Source: Candidatus Rhabdochlamydia sp. (GTDB taxonomy: Bacteria; Chlamydiota; Chlamydiia; Chlamydiales; Rhabdochlamydiaceae). From it: a stretch of 8,268 nucleotides of DNA. Where the stretch lies: positions 1-8,268 of the forward strand of contig JASHWX010000182.1 in NCBI GenBank assembly GCA_030043815.1. Reading direction: 5' to 3'. The notes beneath the pieces are model-generated. The model saw nothing but the letters and a program-made list of their open reading frames with translations, did not search any database and was not told where the DNA came from. The translations under genes and the position numbers were made by a program. Below, piece after piece: positions 1 to 5,600 of this stretch (position 1 is its first letter; every line of letters begins with the position of its first letter).

Positions 1-1
1 C

Positions 2-217
2 ATCGGCAGGTTCATGCCTCATAAAGGATCGCATCCCTATATTGGAAAAGAAGGGGTCATCGAAGAAGTGGTTGAAGAACGGGTTGAAACAGTCTGCAAC
101 CGCTCAATTTTGGAACATGTCCTCGAAGAAATCAAAAAAGCCCATCCTTACGAGGAGACGGTGATTGACATTTACCCCGTCTATGAAATTGGCCGCAAAA
201 AAGCAAAAGAGAATTAA
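2..217 (+). CDS. Stand-alone NIF3/CutA-like (YqfO-type) domain protein, 3' part
   Basis: The frame is open from the left edge and ends with TAA at 215-217. It gives 71 residues, so the N-terminus lies outside the window. The visible part reads GRFMPHKGSHPYIGKEG near its start and AHPYEETVIDIYPVYEIG near its end. These match the two signatures of the small ferredoxin-like NIF3/CutA-type domain (G.F.P..G..P.IG..G and the HPYEE..YD.YP motif). This domain occurs both as an insert in NIF3-like dinuclear-metal proteins and as a stand-alone protein of about 100 residues. Because the frame stops 15 residues after the YP motif, I read it as the stand-alone form with some 30-40 residues missing. Its biochemical role is not established. 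The ATG at 14 lies inside the conserved core and is not the true start. The next gene begins 3 bases downstream, which suggests co-transcription. Confidence 0.8.
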   Translation: MGRFMPHKGSHPYIGKEGVIEEVVEERVETVCNRSILEHVLEEIKKAHPYEETVIDIYPVYEIGRKKAKEN

Positions 218-220
218 CCC

Positions 221-1123
221 TTGATCAAATCCAAAGCTACGTTTTTTTTGCTATGCGCAATGGTCCTGATGTGGGGATTGGGCTATCCGATCAATAAAAT
301 CGGACTTTCTTATACAACGCCTACTCATTTTATTGAATGGCGGTTTATCGTCGGCACGATGACCATGTTTTTGATCGCTGCCGCCACTAAAAATCTGGTT
401 ATTCCCCGCTTTAAAGACCTCCCGATCATATTTGCAATCGGCCTGTTTCAAATGGCCATCACGCTGAATTTGTCGAATTTCGGACTTTCTCTTGTCGGAG
501 CAGGAAAAACGACATTCCTCGTCTTTGCCACATCGATTTGGATCATCCCCTTTTCAATCCCGGTCACAAAGCGGATCCGCTGGCTCGAGGTGATCGCCTT
601 TTGCATCGGGGCATCCGGGGTTGCGATCTTGATCGCTCCTTGGGAAATCCATCAAACCTGGATGGGGAATATCTCCTTGCTTCTCGCCTCGATCTCTTGG
701 TCGATTGGGATTCTATGCGCCCGCTACATGAAATGGCACCGCCCTTCCCTTCAACTTTTGCCCTGGCAATTACTGCTCGCGACAGCCTGCACGATGGCCA
801 TTGCCTATTTTCAAGGCGTCCCTTTGATGCTGAATACTTTAAATCCGGTATTCATAGGAACATTGCTTTACACAGGGATCCTATCCATTGCAATTGGCTA
901 TTGGGCGATGATCATTGTCAGCAGAGATATAAGCCCTGCCATCGTTTCGCTGGGTTTAGTTTTTACACCCATCATTTCGCTGATCATTTCCTTATTCTTT
1001 TTGCATGAAAGGGTATCTGCAGCTTTAATTTTCGGGGTAGTTTTGATCACAATGGGAGCGCTGCTTCACATTTATTCTGAATGGAGAACAAAGAAACTCC
1101 TTCAACTCTATGAGAAGGTTTGA
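221..1123 (+). CDS. EamA/DMT-superfamily transporter, 10 transmembrane helices
   Basis: This 300-residue inner-membrane protein has the usual length and layout of drug/metabolite transporter (EamA, RhaT-like) permeases. I see ten hydrophobic segments near residues 7-27, 38-56, 68-90, 96-113, 121-139, 148-167, 176-196, 210-231, 240-260 and 266-285, forming two five-helix repeats. Family hallmarks are the first-helix motif WGLGYPINKIGL, the WRF in helix 2, and the helix 9-10 region with P-I-I-S-L-I and the LHERVSAALIFGVVLITMGALL stretch (glutamate and glycine-rich last helix). The tail is basic (WRTKK), as expected for a cytoplasmic end. The start is TTG at 221. The first in-frame ATG (260) would cut away half of helix 1, so TTG is preferred, with a weak purine-rich AAAGAGAA upstream. 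Substrate cannot be predicted; members export or import amino acids, nucleotides and other metabolites. It follows the NIF3-like gene by 3 bases. Confidence 0.9.
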   Translation: MIKSKATFFLLCAMVLMWGLGYPINKIGLSYTTPTHFIEWRFIVGTMTMFLIAAATKNLVIPRFKDLPIIFAIGLFQMAITLNLSNFGLSLVGAGKTTFLVFATSIWIIPFSIPVTKRIRWLEVIAFCIGASGVAILIAPWEIHQTWMGNISLLLASISWSIGILCARYMKWHRPSLQLLPWQLLLATACTMAIAYFQGVPLMLNTLNPVFIGTLLYTGILSIAIGYWAMIIVSRDISPAIVSLGLVFTPIISLIISLFFLHERVSAALIFGVVLITMGALLHIYSEWRTKKLLQLYEKV

Positions 1124-1153
1124 AAATTTTTGTATAGGAGCAGAAAATCAAAG

Positions 1154-1176
1154 TTTATGACCGATTGCGGTATAAA
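1154..1176. terminator. Possible bidirectional hairpin between convergent genes
   Basis: In the 86-bp gap between the convergent transporter and minus-strand genes, TTTAT-g-ACCG pairs with CGGT-ATAAA around a 4-base ATTG loop. The result is a 9-bp stem with one bulged G. On the minus strand it is followed by a short T-rich run (CTTTGATTTTC). On the plus strand there is no T tract. The stem is weak in G+C, so terminator function is only plausible, favoured by its position between two converging stop codons. Confidence 0.3.
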
Positions 1177-1209
1177 GAGCCAAATGTGTACAGGTTCCGC
1201 TCAAAAAAA

Positions 1210-2154
1210 TCACTCATACTCGAACGTGATCGTGTCGCTTGCCACTCGAGTTTGCAACTGTGCCGCTGCACTCGATTTGTCGTTGGTGGCCACTCGTCCG
1301 GCTCCCGTGCGGGGGACCTCTATTGTTGGTCCTGGGAACACAACATCACGTGCGATGTTCTCCCCTTTTTTCAGGCTCAAGTTTGGACCTTCAGACCATC
1401 GATTAGAATCATCGTTGATGAGAAGCTTAAAGTTTGGGATCTCGGCAGGCTCGTCCAGCAAGAGGAAAAACTCGTTGCCGACGCGCTGCAGCTGGATGCC
1501 TTTATTCCAATTCAGCGAATGGGTGGTTCCGTTGATTTTAACCGTGCCTTCTCCGCGCAAGTAAAGGTTATCGCTTGGTGTGACTTGACGAGAGGTGAGC
1601 TTCACAGCGGAAATGGGCATCTTGACTTCTGGAGTGACTGATTCTACTTTGCCTGATGCAATCTTGCGATTTCCTTGGATTGGTTCCCAGACGCCATCGA
1701 GCTTAAATTTATACTCTAACTCGCCAGTGGATTCAAAACCGACTGTTCCATCGCCCAATTGTCTCAGCGGCATGCCGGGCTCCCAATTGAGACCATTTCC
1801 GTTTCCATGAATGGTGATGCGGCTGGCGAATGGAACCGGGCAATTGACCTTAATGACTGTTTTAACCACAGTATCAGCACGAGAGGCTGCTTGGGCCATC
1901 TCCGCTTCGAGACGCTTGAGGTTCCCAGAGCAGGTTTCTAAATGCTTAACGATGACTCCTCTGCTCAAGATGAGGATCTCGGTGTTTCTTTTTTTCAAAA
2001 TTTCCTGATCAGCAGGCCTTTCTTTCAGGGCTTTGTTATAGAGGAACTGTAATTGTTTAAACTCAGCTGCAAGAGAATCTTGATTGTTGCTATTGATTCT
2101 ACTTTGGTAGGTATCTGCAGCTCGAAGATAATTGCTTAATGCATTAGTTGCCAT
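1210..2154 (-). CDS. Helical protein with two tandem CBM20-like modules and an RTGAGRV tail
   Basis: The protein has 314 residues and no signal peptide or membrane helix. Residues 1-95 are helical and charged, possibly coiled coil. Residues 98-177 resemble a starch-binding (CBM20-type) beta-sandwich: ITIHGNGNGLNWEPGMPL, then EYKFKLDGVWEPIQGNRKI, the typical 'LG.W...EYK...WE...NR' pattern. Residues 183-273 repeat it in divergent form (LYLRGEG, LNWNKGIQL, NFKLLINDDSNRWSEGPN). The last 36 residues (279-314) share EV.RTGAGRV..NDK...RV...TI.F with the C-terminus of the gene upstream. Start ATG is 13 bases after the upstream stop and has no clear Shine-Dalgarno, so translation may be coupled. Carbohydrate binding, perhaps of glycogen, is an inference from the fold-like pattern. 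No catalytic domain is visible. As a whole the protein is not one I recognise. Confidence 0.85.
   Translation of the reverse strand: MATNALSNYLRAADTYQSRINSNNQDSLAAEFKQLQFLYNKALKERPADQEILKKRNTEILILSRGVIVKHLETCSGNLKRLEAEMAQAASRADTVVKTVIKVNCPVPFASRITIHGNGNGLNWEPGMPLRQLGDGTVGFESTGELEYKFKLDGVWEPIQGNRKIASGKVESVTPEVKMPISAVKLTSRQVTPSDNLYLRGEGTVKINGTTHSLNWNKGIQLQRVGNEFFLLLDEPAEIPNFKLLINDDSNRWSEGPNLSLKKGENIARDVVFPGPTIEVPRTGAGRVATNDKSSAAAQLQTRVASDTITFEYE
1213..1320 (-). repeat. Shared C-terminal tail, copy 2 (coding)
   Basis: Encodes residues 279-314 of the CBM20-like protein. The N-terminal half of the tail (RTGAGRV..NDK) is the best conserved between the two copies. The rest of the two proteins is much more divergent, so the tail may be a functional unit. 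Confidence 0.85.
1336..1608 (-). other. CBM20-like module 2 (coding)
   Basis: This segment encodes residues 183-273, a divergent second copy of module 1. LNW at 214-216 matches LNW at 122-124. NFKLLINDD matches EYKFKLDG, and RWSEGPN matches VWEPIQGN. It carries a longer loop (TVKINGTTHS) before the first Trp. Sugar-contact residues appear only partly kept. Confidence 0.5.
1624..1863 (-). other. CBM20-like module 1 (coding)
   Basis: This segment encodes residues 98-177. Visible key residues are W124, the EYKF at 147-150, W156 and N162-R163, which sit where starch-binding domains keep their aromatic and WE..NR residues. The domain call is by pattern only. Confidence 0.55.
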
Positions 2155-2167
2155 ATTAATACCGTAA

Positions 2168-2557
2168 TTAAAATTTAAATTCTATAGTTTCATTAGACAC
2201 GCGATCGGCTAATGTACCGACTAGGTCGCCGTTGTGTTTGTCGTTAATGGAAACCCTTCCGGCTCCGGTGCGAATCACTTCTGTGGACCGAGATCCAGAT
2301 CCATCTGCAGCAACCGAAGCGATGAGCGCCTGTTGAAAATCGTTTTGCTCTACCAGTGTGCAAAGCATCTGGATTTTGAGGTGTTTCATCGTCATGGGTT
2401 TTTCTTCATCAGGACGACAACTATTAATTGCTTGTGAATAGTAATCGTGCACCTTCTTGAATAGTGCATCGAGTTCTGGATCGAATGGAACCCGATTCAA
2501 TTGGGCTAATCGAGTTTCGACCGCTGCGGCTTCTTGATAGAATTGTTGTATAGCCAT
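2168..2557 (-). CDS. Small helical protein with an RTGAGRV C-terminal tail
   Basis: This 129-residue soluble protein is not one I recognise. Residues 1-82 look alpha-helical, with a segment (FKKVHDYYSQAINSCRPDEE) that resembles FKQLQFLYNKALKERPADQE in the following gene and may be a TPR-like helical hairpin. A Gly/Ser linker (ADGSGSRS, 84-91) leads into a 37-residue tail, EVIRTGAGRV..NDK...RV..ETIEF, also found at the end of the downstream protein. There is no signal peptide, membrane segment or enzyme motif. The ATG at 2557 is supported by GGAGG four bases upstream, which excludes the longer overlapping minus-strand frame. It is the first gene of a two-gene unit with the CBM20-like gene, starting from the shared divergent intergenic region. 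Confidence 0.8.
   Translation of the reverse strand: MAIQQFYQEAAAVETRLAQLNRVPFDPELDALFKKVHDYYSQAINSCRPDEEKPMTMKHLKIQMLCTLVEQNDFQQALIASVAADGSGSRSTEVIRTGAGRVSINDKHNGDLVGTLADRVSNETIEFKF
2171..2281 (-). repeat. Shared C-terminal tail, copy 1 (coding)
   Basis: Encodes residues 93-129 of the 129-residue protein. It aligns with residues 279-314 of the neighbouring protein: EV.RTGAGRV..NDK is nearly identical, then a two-residue length difference, then RV...TI.F. Copy 2 lies at 1213-1320. Confidence 0.85.
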
Positions 2558-2561
2558 TATG

Positions 2562-2566
2562 CCTCC
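2562..2566 (-). promoter_or_regulatory. Ribosome binding site for the 129-residue gene
   Basis: Minus-strand reading is TTTGGAGGCATA followed by ATG. GGAGG is a strong Shine-Dalgarno with a short 4-base spacer, and it fixes the start at 2557. Confidence 0.7.
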
Positions 2567-2579
2567 AAATTTTAATAAT

Positions 2580-2607
2580 AGTATACCATATCGACAATTT
2601 AAAGTAA
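2580..2607 (-). promoter_or_regulatory. Putative sigma-70 promoter for the minus-strand pair
   Basis: On the minus strand TGGTATACT forms an extended -10 (TGn plus TATACT at 2580-2585, five of six consensus bases). A weak -35 (TTACTT, 2602-2607) sits 16 bases upstream. Transcription would start a few bases before the GGAGG of the 129-residue gene, giving a short leader. Confidence 0.5.
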
Positions 2608-2627
2608 TAATTAAAAAAATATTTAAT

Positions 2628-2656
2628 GTGTTTTTTAATAAACAAAAGTGTATAAT
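2628..2656 (+). promoter_or_regulatory. Putative promoter for the giant gene, perfect TATAAT
   Basis: A consensus TATAAT lies at 2651-2656, only 8 bases before the ATG at 2665. The -35 region (around 2628-2633, GTGTTT) is poor. With a normal 6-8 base distance to the start point, the transcript would begin within about three bases of the ATG, so the mRNA would be leaderless or nearly so. This agrees with the lack of any Shine-Dalgarno. Confidence 0.45.
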
Positions 2657-2664
2657 GTTAATTC

Positions 2665-5600
2665 ATGAGTATAGAATTTTTAAATATAAGACGCCTTTTT
2701 AATATTCTTGGGATCCTAGGATCTTCTTCTTCGGCTCCAACTGCCGGAGCGTTGAATGGTATTCCTGAGGCGTCTTTTTCTTATCTGGCAAAAGCCGACC
2801 ACGATGAGCGCACTAAAGCGCGTATGTCATTGGCGATCAAGCTATTAAGAAAACTTGGCGTAGAGCTTAAAACCCATAAGCTGATCGTGGGAACGCTTTT
2901 TGCCGAAGGCATGGACTGGAGGCAATTTGCCCTGATGCTCTGTCCGGGAATGATCCGCCGGACGACCCTGGAAGGAGGGATCGAACGGGTTTCCTGCAGA
3001 GCCGCTATCGATCATGTGGAGGCTTGCATCTCAGGTGCTGGACAGTGCTTCTCCTGGACCGGTCCCACCGAAAATGAATCAAAAATCACCGTCGATGTGC
3101 TCAAGAGTTTAAAAGAAAAACTTAACAATTTAAATAAATTTTTTACATTCCTTCCTCCCCTGACTGATGAACCTACTCCTGCTCCTGTGCTCGAGGCTGC
3201 GGCTCAAAACTTTCTGGATGAAATCAAAAGACAATTGGATGCAGGGGCAAAGTCTGTCTTTTTCCCTATCGGCTACCGGCATGGACCTGCCAATCAGGGG
3301 CATGAGATGATCGGCAAAGCCGTCAAAGAGGGCAATAACATCTGGTTGATTTTGTTCAATCTCGGCAATGCGACAAATTTGCATCTCATTCTGAAATATA
3401 CTCTCAACCAGCAATTGAGATCTTTTATGTTTGTCCCTCTTCCTGTCGCAGAAGATGTGTTCTTTGGCGAGACGGGAAAAGCCGCTTTTTGCACGCTCAT
3501 TCGCTACATGGTAGATGCCCCTATGCAGGATGCGCTCCATTATGAGGGTGAGGATATCTATGATGTGTTCTGCCAGTTATCTTTCTGCGGCAAATATGGG
3601 ATCATCCCTCATTTAGGTCCTCACGCGATCGAGTATGCAGCCAATGAACAGATCTCGGGCAATTGCACGGAAATGGCGATGAGGATGCTCGCGATGGATG
3701 AGTTGATCAATCATGGGGTCCCAAAGCTGCAGAGAGAAAAATATTTCCTCAATCGCGATTTTTGCGTATTGATCGCGGGTTACTATGCTCTGATAAAAAA
3801 TCCGGGAAGCGATCGCACAGCCCCCCAACTCCTCCATGATGCCGCCCAATCATTATGCCTGCAGATCCGAGATTATCATTCTAGGAAGCAGATCTCGGAA
3901 CAAGAGCTGATTTGCGCTCAAGCTGTCCTCCATGAAATCATGGAATCGATCAGGGGGCTTCCTTCCCCCTCCATTCCTATTCAGCCTCATTGTCCTGTTA
4001 AAGAGTTCCCTCGCGAATTTTTAATGATCCCCGCATTATCCCAAGCGGCAAATCCCTCTGCTTTCGTTTCCGCGGTGGATAAAATCGCTTTCAGCCCTCC
4101 CCGCTTTAATCCAAAAGAGATAGGAAAATTAAACGCGCAGCTCCAAGAGTGGATCACGACTGCTCAATCCCTTCCCGCAAGCGAAGTTTTTAAATACGTT
4201 TGCGACTGCGTCAAAACGCTGCCTATTCCGACAAGGACAGATAAAGATGTTTGGAATGAAATTAGCAAAGACAACGTGAAGGAAATACTGCATAGCTTTG
4301 AAGAGCTCATCCGCTTAGGGTTGCATGGGGAAAAAATCGCAGATGGAAGCTTTAAGCATCCATTCCTGCAATTTTCTGATCAATTCATGATGATCTATAC
4401 CGTTTATGCGATCAGCGATAAATTGGCCAGGCTATGTGAAGAGAGGACAAAACTGTCAGGATTTGCAAGCCCGTTTCTTCCGCTCCCTTTTCGATTTGCT
4501 CCCAATGGATTTTCCTCTCTCCCTCTCAAAGAAGACGACGAACGTTACAGCAAAATCCAGCAGTATTTTACAGGAAAAATCAATCCTAAGGCTGAAAGCG
4601 ATGCGAAAGAAAAAGTGATTTTTCCCATCGGCCCTGTCCTGGATGTTCAGACATTTGTCGAGGATTTGTTCAATGGGGAATACAAACGGGAAAGAATTCA
4701 AGGGCGCAATCAGATCGAGTACTTATCAAAGCATCTGAAAAATCCTCACGCCAATTCTAAAATGCTTGGCTCAATTTATGCCGCTGGGTGGATGAGCTTG
4801 TTGCCTGAAGAAGTGCGCTCTCTTTATTACTTTTCTTTTCTTTCTCACATACTCTTTTCTGCACAGGGACATCAATTTCCAAAGGATTTGATCTTTACTC
4901 CTAGCACGCTGTCAAATGGCAAGAGCGGGCTGAAGATCGAAAATCCCTTTTTTCAAAAGAGAGCCCCCGAATACGTTTCTATTCAGGCTAAACTCTACAC
5001 ACCCTCATCAGAACCGATCATCAACCAACCCATTCAAGATGAACGATTTCACGAAAATGCTACTCAGGCAGAAAAGTCACTCAATCAGTCCTTCGATTTA
5101 TTCACAGAGGAATATCTCGACCTTACGACCAATGACTCCATTTGCTACCGCCTGTCAGAAAAAAAAGGCCGGGATTGGAAGCTCTCCGAAGCCGATGTCC
5201 GAATGCTATTATACATGACCCGCCAAGAAAATCTGTCTCTTTGGCAAGCGATCCAGGCATTTTCTCGGCCTGAGAATCAATACCTCCTCAGCCATCCCAC
5301 TGTTCAGAGCATCCTGGAATCTGCTTTTTTTCGACCTCCTTACCTCATCCAACAGCTGGAGCAGGAGCCTAAACCCCTCATTCAATCCTTTAGGCATTTT
5401 GTCGATGTAGGGCTCAAATACTTCGATCATCACACTGCCCAATTGAGTGGAATCCTGTTTCTGCTCAGGGTCGGAATCAGCTTCGAGACGTTTACACCTG
5501 CTGACCTCTCAAGAGAAGATACGCTCAACCGGTATCGTCAGGCAATCAAAGTCTTATGCGACGCTCCTTTAAGCGATGAACAGAGGCTCCAGATCCATCT

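Noticed and set aside
14..217. ATG at 14 as the true start of the first gene
   Set aside because: The frame continues upstream with GRF, which is part of the conserved family motif, so the gene is cut by the window edge.
538..1008. Second plus-strand frame inside the transporter
   Set aside because: His/Arg/Asp-rich translation without family resemblance, lying fully within a convincing ten-helix transporter.
1130..1641. Plus-strand ORFs opposite the CBM20-like gene
   Set aside because: The minus-strand frame carries clear internal repeats, domain-like patterns and a tail shared with its neighbour; the plus-strand frames give Cys/Ser/Arg-rich shadow translations.
2591..2596. TCGACA as a -35 element for the giant gene
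   Set aside because: Five of six consensus bases, but no -10 at 16-18 bases downstream; the TATAAT at 2651 is far too distant.
2424..2645. Overlapping minus-strand ORF at the start of the 129-residue gene
   Set aside because: It runs across the AT-rich promoter region and lacks a ribosome binding site, while the 2557 start has GGAGG and the product shares its tail with the next gene.
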